Shown here piece after piece: positions 1 through 7,718 of a DNA stretch of 25,639 nt. Source of the DNA: DASWTL01 sp966250385 (GTDB lineage Bacteria; Bacteroidota; Bacteroidia; Sphingobacteriales; Sphingobacteriaceae); assembly GCA_966250385.1 (NCBI GenBank), contig CBINHC010000023.1, forward strand, positions 1 through 25,639, in the 5' to 3' direction. Made by a program: the position numbers and the translations under genes. Positions within the stretch are counted from its first letter, which is position 1. Every line of letters starts with the position of its first letter. The notes below the pieces were generated by a model. The model searched no databases. It was not told the origin of the DNA and was given only the letters and a program-made list of their open reading frames with translations.

Positions 1-41
1 GCTGTTTTTTATAATTTGGCAAAGATAAGTGTTTTTGAAAG

Positions 42-956
42 ATGATCTCTCAACCCCTACCATTAAAAAAGGGTGATACCGTTGCCATAACCTGCCCGGC
101 AAAGAAATTACCAAAAGATATTACAGACGCAGTCAACCTCCTCGAATCGTGGGGCCTTCGGGTACTCCTCGGAGAGACGGTAAACGCTTCTTATCACCAG
201 TTTGCCGGCGACGACGGTCTCCGCACCAGGGACCTGCAGCGGTTTCTGGATGACCCCTCGGTAAAGGCCGTTTTCGCGGCCCGTGGAGGCTACGGAACGA
301 TCCGGATCATCGACAACCTGGACTTCACCGCCTTTGCCCGTAATCCGAAATGGCTGATCGGATTCAGCGACATCACGGTACTCCACAGCCATATTTTTGC
401 CAATTTCCGGATCCAGACCATTCACGGGCAAATGCCGATCAACATTCCGGACGGCACCAGGCCGTCACTGGAATCCTTGAGGAAGGTTCTATTCGGCGAG
501 CCGGTGTCCTACAGCTACGAATCCGTTCATGAGAACCGTTCAGGCGAAGCCAGCGGCGAACTGATCGGAGGTAACCTGACCCTCCTGGTGATGATGGCAG
601 GTTCCGCCTCGGAAATGGACTATTCCGGCAAGATCCTTTTTATTGAAGACGTGGGCGAATACCTGTATTCGGTTGACCGCATGATGTGGAACCTGAAGCG
701 CGCCGGAATCCTGGCGGGATTGAAAGGTCTTATCGTCGGCGGGTTCACGGAACTGAAGGACAACGAGATTCCCTTTGGGCAAACGGCTGAACAAATCATC
801 GCTGACAGCGTTAAGGAATACGGCTTCCCGGTTTGTTACAACTTTCCGGCCGGGCATATTTCCGAAAACCTTGCCCTGGTTCTCGGAAAAAAAGTTAACT
901 TAATAGTAAATAATCAATCTGTAAGCGTAACCTATTCAAATGGCGATTCTTTCTAA
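42..956 (+). CDS. LD-carboxypeptidase (peptidase S66 family)
   Basis: A 304-residue protein of the LdcA/MccF family, serine peptidases that cut the L-D bond of peptidoglycan tetrapeptides during cytoplasmic cell-wall recycling. The Ser-Glu-His triad is visible: Ser109 in the nucleophile elbow IGFSDIT, Glu202 in LFIEDVGEYLYSVDRM and His272 in PAGHISENL. Length and the order N-terminal Rossmann-like half (KGDTVAITCPAKK), Ser, Glu, His match the family. There is no signal peptide, consistent with a cytoplasmic enzyme. The ATG at 42 gives the expected N-terminus; a TATAAT-like stretch lies at 10-15. The 3' end overlaps the next gene by 17 bases, implying translational coupling. MccF-type members instead hydrolyse acyl-sulfamoyl adenylates such as microcin C, which sequence alone cannot exclude, but the recycling role is more usual. 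Confidence 0.93.
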   Translation: MISQPLPLKKGDTVAITCPAKKLPKDITDAVNLLESWGLRVLLGETVNASYHQFAGDDGLRTRDLQRFLDDPSVKAVFAARGGYGTIRIIDNLDFTAFARNPKWLIGFSDITVLHSHIFANFRIQTIHGQMPINIPDGTRPSLESLRKVLFGEPVSYSYESVHENRSGEASGELIGGNLTLLVMMAGSASEMDYSGKILFIEDVGEYLYSVDRMMWNLKRAGILAGLKGLIVGGFTELKDNEIPFGQTAEQIIADSVKEYGFPVCYNFPAGHISENLALVLGKKVNLIVNNQSVSVTYSNGDSF

Positions 957-1347
957 TCTGGGCAAGTACCGAAACACAGGTCTGCTGATCCTTCGGATTG
1001 GAATAGGGACCATGTTCATCCTGCACGGCTATCCAAAACTTCTGAACGGACCCGAAGGATGGGCTAATGTCGGAAAGGCCATGCAACATATCGGGGTTGA
1101 TTTTTTTCACCCATTATGGGGATTCCTGGCGGGTGCCGCTGAAACGTTCGGCGGATTCCTGTTCATTCTGGGTCTGGCATTCAGGCCGGTCTGCCTCGCC
1201 CTGACCTTTACCATGATCATTGCTGCAATTAATCATATTTCCCGCGGGGACGGCATTTCCGGTGCGTCCCACGCCATCGAAGCCGCTTTCCTGTTTTTTT
1301 CGCTGATCCTTATTGGTCCCGGTAAATACAGCGTGGATAAAAAATGA
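940..1347 (+). CDS. DoxX family integral membrane protein
   Basis: A 135-residue four-helix membrane protein of the DoxX type. Hydrophobic segments lie at about residues 13-30, 59-79, 82-100 and 110-127. The typical HGYPKL motif follows the first helix (residues 29-34), and GAAETFGGFLFILGL opens the second. Relatives are linked to respiratory or thiol redox functions, but most are uncharacterised, so no substrate is claimed. The gene overlaps the LD-carboxypeptidase by 17 bases and the next gene by 4 bases (ATGA), so the three are very probably co-transcribed and translationally coupled. Confidence 0.88.
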   Translation: MAILSNLGKYRNTGLLILRIGIGTMFILHGYPKLLNGPEGWANVGKAMQHIGVDFFHPLWGFLAGAAETFGGFLFILGLAFRPVCLALTFTMIIAAINHISRGDGISGASHAIEAAFLFFSLILIGPGKYSVDKK

Positions 1348-2549
1348 GAAAAAGCATTTCCTATATTGCTTTTTCTCTACTGACCACGCCGGTCGCTTTT
1401 ACACAAACAGGCAAACCGGGCCCGGCCGACCTCAAAGGGGCCCAGCGGATCGCGGTCAATACCGAGGTCACTTCCCTTAAATCCCCGTCCGGTTACGGGC
1501 GGATCCAGGAATTCCCGTTTGACCCGCGACGCCCCAGGAACCTTTTCAGGGAAGAAAGGAACAGCCGATGGTTCATTCTGACCATCCCCTACAGTGGAAC
1601 ACTGACTTTCGAGCTGAAGCCGGACCGCCTCCAGGATGACTATGACTGGATGCTGTTCAAAGCTACGCCGGGTATTGACCGGGACATTTCTGCCGGGACC
1701 GCAATACCCGTTCGAACCAACAACTCCAGGAACAACCCCGCCGCCGGAAGCCTGACGGGAATGAAAGAAGGCTTCGAAAATGAACACACGCCGCCAGGTC
1801 CCAACCCGGCCTTTTCCAAACCGCTTCCTGTAAACAGGGGCGAACAATACTACCTGATCATTGACAATATCTATGATAAGGGGCAGGGCTTTAAACTCAG
1901 GACAGAACTGAAGCCCACATTCGCCGGACCGTATCAGCAAGTAGAGGGATATGTGAAAGACCGGGTGACCAACCAGCCACTAAAAGCTGAAATACTCTTC
2001 GAAGACGACTCCACATCGTTCCTCATAACCAGGACGACCAGCAACAGCGCCGGATATTTCCGGACCCTGCTCCCGGCTTTCCGGCCTGTCAACGGAACAG
2101 CGATCAGCCCCGGCTTCCTGCTCGGCACAGAAGACCTGCTAATCACACCGCGGGATAGTGGCCGGGTTTACTTCTTACTGGACTCGGTACAGAAAGGGAA
2201 TAAGTTGATCTTTTATAATATCCACTTCCAGCCGAACAAGGATATCATTTTGCCCAACTCCTCCTCCGACCTCGAACGATTGCTGGATTTTCTAAGGAAA
2301 GAAGAGGGATGGCAGGTCAAAATTATCGGCCACTCAAACAACAACGTATTTGCCGATGCGAGCTATCTTCAGAAACTTTCCTTCAACCGCGCCGTTTCGG
2401 TTAAACGGTATCTCGTTAATAACGGAATTTCCGCGAACCGGATCTCCTGTACGGGGCTCGGAGGGAAAGCTCCCCTGATCGACACGAAAGACCCGCATGA
2501 GGGTCTCAAGAATCTGCGTGTCGAAATAGTCCTCGAAAAACGGATCTGA
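1344..2549 (+). CDS. Secreted envelope protein with degenerate OmpA-like C-terminal domain
   Basis: A 401-residue exported protein. The first ~20 residues form a signal peptide (MRKSISYIAFSLLTTPVAFT). Residues ~60-190 look like a beta-sandwich of the kind found in Bacteroidota surface and gliding-associated proteins (DYDWMLFKAT, GSLTGMKEGFEN, VNRGEQYYLIIDNI). Residues ~199-245 resemble a carboxypeptidase-regulatory-like domain (VEGYVKDRVTNQPLKAEILF, SAGYFRTLLP). Residues ~285-398 are OmpA-like: IHFQPNKDIILPNSSSDLERL, IIGHSNNN, LSFNRAVSVKRYLVNNGI, LRVEIVL. Arg349 of the peptidoglycan-binding pair is kept, but the GHTD aspartate is Asn (GHSNN, 329-333). The order sandwich-CRD-OmpA recalls, but is shorter than, the T9SS protein PorE. 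It is the last gene of the ldc-doxX operon; its start overlaps doxX by 4 bases. The OmpA-like call is solid, the N-terminal domain assignment less so. Confidence 0.82.
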   Translation: MRKSISYIAFSLLTTPVAFTQTGKPGPADLKGAQRIAVNTEVTSLKSPSGYGRIQEFPFDPRRPRNLFREERNSRWFILTIPYSGTLTFELKPDRLQDDYDWMLFKATPGIDRDISAGTAIPVRTNNSRNNPAAGSLTGMKEGFENEHTPPGPNPAFSKPLPVNRGEQYYLIIDNIYDKGQGFKLRTELKPTFAGPYQQVEGYVKDRVTNQPLKAEILFEDDSTSFLITRTTSNSAGYFRTLLPAFRPVNGTAISPGFLLGTEDLLITPRDSGRVYFLLDSVQKGNKLIFYNIHFQPNKDIILPNSSSDLERLLDFLRKEEGWQVKIIGHSNNNVFADASYLQKLSFNRAVSVKRYLVNNGISANRISCTGLGGKAPLIDTKDPHEGLKNLRVEIVLEKRI

Positions 2550-2556
2550 TAGATCC
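2542..2556 (+). terminator. Weak hairpin over the stop codon of the OmpA-like gene
   Basis: GGATCT (2542-2547), loop GAT, AGATCC (2551-2556), followed by TATATTTCCTT. The stem is only 6 bp and the T tract is broken, so this is at best a weak terminator. The hairpin at 2741-2775 is a better candidate. The remaining ~185 bases between them hold nothing I recognise. Confidence 0.25.
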
Positions 2557-2740
2557 TATATTTCCTTCCCGAATACCGTAATGCACGAAATCGCCGCACT
2601 CCGGGTTTCCGATAAAAAAGCGGGCCGGAACATCATCGCCTAAAGACCAGCGGAAGGTTCCTCCGGATTTACAACCGAAGTTTGCAGTAAACCGGCCGTG
2701 CCTCCGCAACCCGGACCGGCTCACCGGATTCCGTAAATAC

Positions 2741-2775
2741 GAAAGGGGGCTGCCTTATTCAGACAGCCCCCTTTC
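2741..2775. terminator. Bidirectional hairpin between convergent operons
   Basis: A perfect 12-bp inverted repeat: GAAAGGGGGCTG (2741-2752) and CAGCCCCCTTTC (2764-2775), with an 11-base loop. It lies 18 bases beyond the susD1 stop on the minus strand and about 190 bases beyond the OmpA-like gene on the plus strand, so it can serve both. Neither side has a long T tract; the short T run is inside the stem. Confidence 0.7.
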
Positions 2776-2793
2776 AGAAAGTAAGGATCTTGA

Positions 2794-4254
2794 TTATTGT
2801 TTATCCCACCATACGCGGGTATTCAGGTTATCAGGACCTTGCTGAGCGACTACTTTGTTGTAGTTCTCAGTGTTTACAGTTTTATCTGCAGCAGGGTAAA
2901 CCAGTCTTCTAGGGATACCTGCAGGGTTCGCGGAGTTCGGACCAGCGGTCAGTACCGGGAATCCGGTTCTTCTCCATTCAGCCCAAGCTTCCCAACCGTC
3001 AAGGTACAGGTGGATCCACCGCTGAGTTGCAATCTGCTCGATAGCATTCGCAGGGTCATAAGCGATACCGGTTGCATTCTTGAAAGCAGGATCAGCAACA
3101 CCATAGTACTCCAGAGACGCGTCAATACCGCTGTCGTAGAAATCTTTTGCAGCAGCATCACCGCCTGCGATCCATCCTAACTTAGCAGCCTCAGCCTTTG
3201 CAAACTGAACCTGAGAGAAAGTGAAGATTTTTGCAGGTGTACCCTGCTCACGTAATCCGTCACCTAACCGGCTGTAAGCGTTCGGGATGTTAGTCTGCAG
3301 GGTGTTTCCGTAAGGAAGTCCCTTAATAACTCCACCCGCAAGGACCTCAGCGTACACTGGTAAACGTGGATCCGTACCGGTTCCGTTATCTTTCATGTAA
3401 TCCACTAATGTTAAGCTGATCGCATAGTCATTACGGTTACTGATAGAATAGTTGTTATACCAAGGGTTGTAGTTGTTAGGATCACCGGCGATGAACTTGT
3501 ACTCGATGTTCTCTGCATTTGAAGAGATCGCATCGTTCATTGCAGCAGCAAACTCGGTAGCTGCGAGTTGGCCTGCATTCGGATATACCTTCGACATACG
3601 CAGGGCCATCAGCATCCGCTGAGTTGCAGCAAAACGCTTCCAGGCGTCCATATCTCCGTCAAGGATAATATCCCCCTGCATGCCCTTACCACCGTCGATC
3701 TGCGCAGCGGCTTCTTTCAGCTCCTTTAAAATATCCATATAGATATCTTCCTGCTTGTCGTATTTAGGAGTGATGTTATCACCGCCCTTTAACGCCTCAG
3801 AATAGGGCAGGTCTCCCCAACGGTCGGTAAGTTTCCAGAAGATGAAGGCCTTCATGATCCGTGCAACCGCAATCTGGTTGTTCTTGGACCCGTTTGCTCC
3901 CTGATCTGCTTCAACAGTACCGGCTTCGTTGTAATCAATGATCTTCTGAAGCTGGATCAGCGGAGAAGTGTACCAGCCAGAGTAGGCCTGTCCTCCGATA
4001 GCGTCACCATAACCAGAGCTGGTCAGATACGGACCTTCTGAGAAATGCTGCGACATGGTTGTTTGCTGACCTCCGCCAATAAACAGACCTGTACTGTTCT
4101 GCATCGCGTTGGTCAGCAGCGACCGGGTTGACGCAACCGCAACTTTAGTCGGGTCAACGTTTGTGTCCCCGAAATCTTCAATCTTTTCACAGCTCGTAGC
4201 AAGCAAACCCATGCTCACCAGCGACAGTGCTATATACTTTTTAAAATTATTCAT
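2794..4254 (-). CDS. SusD/RagB-like surface lipoprotein (SusD-like_2 type)
   Basis: A 486-residue lipoprotein, the lid and ligand-binding partner of the adjacent SusC transporter at the outer membrane. The signal ends in a lipobox, LLATSC, with Cys22 as the lipidated residue, followed by acidic EKIEDFGD, consistent with surface export. N-terminal DTNVDPTK, internal AFIFWKLTDRWGDLPYSEAL, C-terminal QRWIHLYLDGWEAWAEWRRT and the terminal VWWDKQ are hallmarks of the PF12771 branch, whose ligands are mostly unknown. The gene starts 21 bases after the susC1 stop, so the two form one transcription unit. Base composition is visibly lower in GC than the second pair. Family call is secure; substrate is unknown, with peptides a guess from the neighbourhood. 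Confidence 0.93.
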   Translation of the reverse strand: MNNFKKYIALSLVSMGLLATSCEKIEDFGDTNVDPTKVAVASTRSLLTNAMQNSTGLFIGGGQQTTMSQHFSEGPYLTSSGYGDAIGGQAYSGWYTSPLIQLQKIIDYNEAGTVEADQGANGSKNNQIAVARIMKAFIFWKLTDRWGDLPYSEALKGGDNITPKYDKQEDIYMDILKELKEAAAQIDGGKGMQGDIILDGDMDAWKRFAATQRMLMALRMSKVYPNAGQLAATEFAAAMNDAISSNAENIEYKFIAGDPNNYNPWYNNYSISNRNDYAISLTLVDYMKDNGTGTDPRLPVYAEVLAGGVIKGLPYGNTLQTNIPNAYSRLGDGLREQGTPAKIFTFSQVQFAKAEAAKLGWIAGGDAAAKDFYDSGIDASLEYYGVADPAFKNATGIAYDPANAIEQIATQRWIHLYLDGWEAWAEWRRTGFPVLTAGPNSANPAGIPRRLVYPAADKTVNTENYNKVVAQQGPDNLNTRVWWDKQ

Positions 4255-4275
4255 GGTTTTCTACTATATATATGA

Positions 4276-7200
4276 TTAAAACCCAACTTTTAAATTAACC
4301 CCAAAAGTACGGGTTTGCGGAAGCTGTCCACCTTCTTCCCAGAAACCTTCCATCTCTGAAGGGTCAACTCCATATTTTTTACCAGGAGCAGAGATCAACC
4401 AGGCGTTACCAACGATCAGACCAAGGTTCGCGTTCTTAACAAAGTTTGCTTTGCTTTTCAGGAACTGGGTCGGGATGTTGTAACCTAATCTGACTTCTCT
4501 CAGTTTCAGGTAAGAAGCGTCGATCATGAACATCTCCCCGGCACCGTTCTGCATACCATTGTAGAATGCAACAGAAGCCTCGATGTAACGGTTGTTCGGA
4601 GTACCGTCAGCAAGTACACCTTCGAATTTGTAACCTCCGCCTTCAGATACTGGTAATCTCCAGTCAATACCTTTGTCATTCACACCAACGGTTTCCATTG
4701 ACAGACCGCTACCCATGTTGAATGCTCTGGTAGTTGAGTTGAATAAACCACCTTTCTGGAAGTCCAGAGAGAAACCAAGGTCAAAGTTGAACACACGCAG
4801 TGAAGAGTAAGCACCACCTGTGAAATCAGGACGGGCATAACCTATGAACTGGTTGGTTTGGAAGTCAGGACGACCGTTAGCAAGGATGATCAGGTTACCA
4901 TTGGCATCGCGTTTGAATTTACGGCCGGTAACATAACCCCACTCCTCACCTTCTCTCAGGTTCAGACTGTTTGTAAAGAATGTTGAGTTATCATAAATAA
5001 CGTTTTTCTGAGTTTCAGTGATCTTATCAACCATCGTTTTCGATTTACTGAAGTTGAAGTTCACGTTCCAGTCAACGTTTTTGGTTCTTACCGGGTTACC
5101 GCTTAAAGCAAATTCAAAACCTTTATTGGTTAACTGACCAGCATTGATCAGGTTGCTGCTGTAACCGGTTGCGCCGTTCAGGGTTACTGAAAGGATCTGG
5201 TTCTTGTTGTCGTTCTGGAAGTAAGAGAAGTCCAGACCGATACGGTCGTTCAGGAATTTCAGATCAGCACCGACTTCGAATGAACCGGTAAGCGCTGGTT
5301 TGATCTGACCGTCACGAAGCTGATCGCCGATGTTCAGGGATGCATTGCTTCCGTAACCGTTTGCAGTGTTGAACTGTAAAGCTACTCTGTATGGATCCAT
5401 ATCGGAACCTACCTGAGCGTAAGAAGCACGTACCTTAGCGAATGAGAAGGTATTTCTCCAGCTTGCAGGGAAGAACTCAGATGCGATGAACGTACCTGAA
5501 ACTGAAGGGTAGAAGTAAGAGTTCAAGCCTGGAGAGAATACTGATGACCAGTCATTTCTTCCGGTAACATCGATGTATGCGAATCCTTTGTAGCCGAATG
5601 AAGCTTTTCCGAATACGGATCTAACTTCTTTCTCATAGTAAATGAAATCGTCGATCGGACGAGCAAGAGATGCATCAATGTGGAAATAGTTACGGAAACT
5701 CAATCCACCATTGGTTTCAACCCGCAGGTCTTCACGTCTTTCTCTACGAAGGTTACCACCCACTAAACCATCAAAGCTGAAATCGCCGATGGATTTTTTG
5801 TAAGTAGCATTCAGTTCGTAGTTGAACTCATTGTTGGTGAACTGTCTGGTCTTGTAGTAATCTAACTGAAGACCACCGGTAGCCATACGCTCATCGCCAA
5901 GGCCATTGTTGACATCACCTCTGATGTTAGCCTGAACAGCCAGGTCGCTTGTTAAATTGATTTTCAGACCAACGTTACCGAATACACGGTTTCTTTTGTC
6001 CTGACGATAGTTGTTTTCGGCAACCCAGAATGGGTTATCCCAGTACTGAGGAGTGTTGATCTCTGTAAGATCACCGGTTCCGTTCGGAGCACCGATATTC
6101 CATGAAGTCGGGTTACCGTTTGGCTGAAGCTGGTGAGTCTTCATGTAGTTCATGTCAAGCTGACGCTGGAACCACTGGTTGAAACCCTGAACGATGTTCA
6201 GACCGTCATTTCTGTAGGTTTCGTATGGCTGACCTTTACGTGCTTCTTTTGCAAACTGGAAGTCAGTAGATACGGTGATGTACTTGTTGATGTCCAGACT
6301 ACCGTTTACGTTGAACATGTTCATTACGCGGTCAGCATTGCGCTGAATCAGGCTTCTGTTCTGGTTGGTGTAACCGATACGGAAGTTGTAAGTTTCGCCA
6401 CCGCCGGAGAAAGCCAGGGTGTTGTTCACGTTGTGACCGGTACGCAGGAATTGTTTTACGTTGTCAGGCTGCGCAGTCAGGGGAACCAGCTTACCGAAGT
6501 CTTCGCCTTCAGCCCAGCTGTAGTACGGGCGGTACAATGAACCGTCGATCTTTGGACCGAAACTGGCATCCGCACCATAATCGAGGATTTTCTGACCATC
6601 GAAAGATGCCCAGGCTGCAGGGTGAATTGCAGGATTGAACTCGAAAGTGTCCCAGGCTGCAGAATAACCACCAGCATACTCATTCTGGTAATCAGGCAGC
6701 AAAGAAACGTTTTCAGCAGTGTAGCTGGAATTGAAATCGATTGAAGTTCCGCCTTTTCTTGAACCTTTCTTGCTGGTGATCACAACGACACCGTTGTAGG
6801 CGCGCTGACCGTAAAGAGCAGTTGCAGCAGCACCTTTCAGGACTGTTACGTTTTCTACGTTGTCCATGTTAACGTTCTCCTGTAATGTAGGAGTTCCGTC
6901 AACAACGAAAAGAGGATCACCGATAGTGAATCCGTTCACACCACGGATGATGATACCACCGTTGTCAAATGACGAACTTGGAGATCCGTTCATCTGAACA
7001 CCGGAAACTTTACCCGCAAGCGCAGTACTGATGTCATTGCTCCGCGCAACGGTAAGATCGTCACCATCCACTTTCGCAGCTGCGTAAGGAAGTGATTTCT
7101 GATCCCGGGTCTGGCCCATCGCTGTTACGATAACCTCAGACAGTTGTTTTGAATCGGACACCATAGAAACTTTCAGGGTTCCAGACTGAGGAATCGTTAC

Positions 7201-7446
7201 GTCCTGGGTGGTATAACCGATGAACGTGAAGGTCAAAACTTTCTGACCGGAAGGTACGGTTAGGCGAAACGATCCGTCTACTGCTGTAGAAGTACCGATT
7301 TGCGTACCCTTTACCCTAACACTTACCCCAGGAAGTGGCAAGCCATCCTCCCTGGCAGTAACAGTACCTGTTACGGTACGGTCTTGAGCCATTGCAGTGA
7401 CTGCAAAGAGCATCAAGAGAAATAAACTTTGTAACAGTTTCTTCAT
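4276..7446 (-). CDS. SusC/RagA-like TonB-dependent outer-membrane transporter (pair 1)
   Basis: A 1056-residue transporter. The signal peptide spans residues 1-20 (cleavage AMA|Q). Residues ~22-100 form the carboxypeptidase-regulatory-like domain (TVTGTVTAREDGLPLPGVSV, FTFIGYTTQ). The TonB-box region SEVIVTAMG is at 103-111, and the plug at ~118-230 carries the SusC signature IIIRGVNGF, GDPLFVVDGTP, VTVLKGAAATALYGQRAYNG. The rest is the barrel, ending in FGVNLKVGF with the terminal aromatic. It imports a ligand captured by its SusD partner, energised by TonB-ExbBD. The susD1 gene follows after 21 bases. The start at 7446 (ATG AAG AAA) gives a textbook signal peptide. Upstream are a candidate promoter and palindromes. 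It is paralogous to the transporter at 9158-12373 but of lower GC. Confidence 0.96.
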   Translation of the reverse strand: MKKLLQSLFLLMLFAVTAMAQDRTVTGTVTAREDGLPLPGVSVRVKGTQIGTSTAVDGSFRLTVPSGQKVLTFTFIGYTTQDVTIPQSGTLKVSMVSDSKQLSEVIVTAMGQTRDQKSLPYAAAKVDGDDLTVARSNDISTALAGKVSGVQMNGSPSSSFDNGGIIIRGVNGFTIGDPLFVVDGTPTLQENVNMDNVENVTVLKGAAATALYGQRAYNGVVVITSKKGSRKGGTSIDFNSSYTAENVSLLPDYQNEYAGGYSAAWDTFEFNPAIHPAAWASFDGQKILDYGADASFGPKIDGSLYRPYYSWAEGEDFGKLVPLTAQPDNVKQFLRTGHNVNNTLAFSGGGETYNFRIGYTNQNRSLIQRNADRVMNMFNVNGSLDINKYITVSTDFQFAKEARKGQPYETYRNDGLNIVQGFNQWFQRQLDMNYMKTHQLQPNGNPTSWNIGAPNGTGDLTEINTPQYWDNPFWVAENNYRQDKRNRVFGNVGLKINLTSDLAVQANIRGDVNNGLGDERMATGGLQLDYYKTRQFTNNEFNYELNATYKKSIGDFSFDGLVGGNLRRERREDLRVETNGGLSFRNYFHIDASLARPIDDFIYYEKEVRSVFGKASFGYKGFAYIDVTGRNDWSSVFSPGLNSYFYPSVSGTFIASEFFPASWRNTFSFAKVRASYAQVGSDMDPYRVALQFNTANGYGSNASLNIGDQLRDGQIKPALTGSFEVGADLKFLNDRIGLDFSYFQNDNKNQILSVTLNGATGYSSNLINAGQLTNKGFEFALSGNPVRTKNVDWNVNFNFSKSKTMVDKITETQKNVIYDNSTFFTNSLNLREGEEWGYVTGRKFKRDANGNLIILANGRPDFQTNQFIGYARPDFTGGAYSSLRVFNFDLGFSLDFQKGGLFNSTTRAFNMGSGLSMETVGVNDKGIDWRLPVSEGGGYKFEGVLADGTPNNRYIEASVAFYNGMQNGAGEMFMIDASYLKLREVRLGYNIPTQFLKSKANFVKNANLGLIVGNAWLISAPGKKYGVDPSEMEGFWEEGGQLPQTRTFGVNLKVGF

Positions 7447-7481
7447 AATAGTTTAAAGTTGAATATTTGATTATTTGGGCC

Positions 7482-7515
7482 TTAAGATAGCTGAAGTGTG
7501 CGATTATCACCAAAA
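7482..7515 (-). promoter_or_regulatory. Candidate promoter of susC1
   Basis: On the minus strand a TTTTGG element (7515-7510) is followed after 20 bases by TATCTTAA (7489-7482), close to the Bacteroidota pattern TTG-N19/21-TAnnTTTG. The predicted start would be near 7475, giving a leader of about 30 bases before the susC1 ATG. The -7 box departs from consensus at two positions, so confidence is modest. The susC2 upstream region has a similar arrangement. Confidence 0.4.
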
Positions 7516-7543
7516 CAAATTGTAAGGGTTTCTTTACACAGCG

Positions 7544-7555
7544 AGATAATTATCT
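7544..7555. promoter_or_regulatory. Perfect palindrome AGATAATTATCT upstream of susC1
   Basis: A 12-bp perfect palindrome, immediately followed by another GATAATC (7556-7562), with an inverted copy GATTATC at 7502-7508 overlapping the spacer of the candidate susC1 promoter. Such spacing suits a dimeric regulator binding at or just upstream of the promoter. The region is AT-rich, so chance matches are possible. Confidence 0.4.
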
Positions 7556-7577
7556 GATAATCAACGGAATAAAATTT

Positions 7578-7630
7578 AACATTTTTTAACACCATTCAGG
7601 GATCAAAGGGTTTCCCGCTGTTAAAATGTT
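7578..7630. repeat. Imperfect inverted repeat of TTAACA/TGTTAA units
   Basis: The left arm, AACA-T6-AACA (7578-7591), pairs with the right arm TGTT-AAAA-TGTT (7619-7630), leaving two extra T in the left arm. Each arm has two half-sites, TTAACA at 7576 and 7586 and TGTTAW at 7619 and 7627. The 27-base centre has a small GGGA/TCCC hairpin. It lies between the susD2 terminator and susC1, about 130-180 bases upstream of the susC1 start. It may be an operator or an RNA hairpin; no T tract follows. Confidence 0.4.
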
Positions 7631-7665
7631 ATAAATCACCCGGGGGCGTCCCGGCGGAACAGGAC

Positions 7666-7704
7666 AAAAAAAAGGCTGTTTCAACCTGAAACAGCCTTTT
7701 TTTT
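7666..7704. terminator. Strong rho-independent terminator after susD2
   Basis: An 18-bp perfect inverted repeat: eight A plus GGCTGTTTCA (7666-7683), loop ACC, then TGAAACAGCC plus eight T (7687-7704). Read on the minus strand it is a GC-rich stem followed by eight T, 14 bases beyond the susD2 stop. It should end the susC2-susD2 transcript and isolate susC1-susD1, and is symmetric enough to act in both directions. Confidence 0.92.
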
Positions 7705-7718
7705 GGTTTACCGGTGTT

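Noticed and set aside
1..41. Possible promoter TATAAT/TATAATTTG before the LD-carboxypeptidase
   Set aside because: The spacing does not match TAnnTTTG (three bases between TA and TTTG), and the upstream element lies outside the window.
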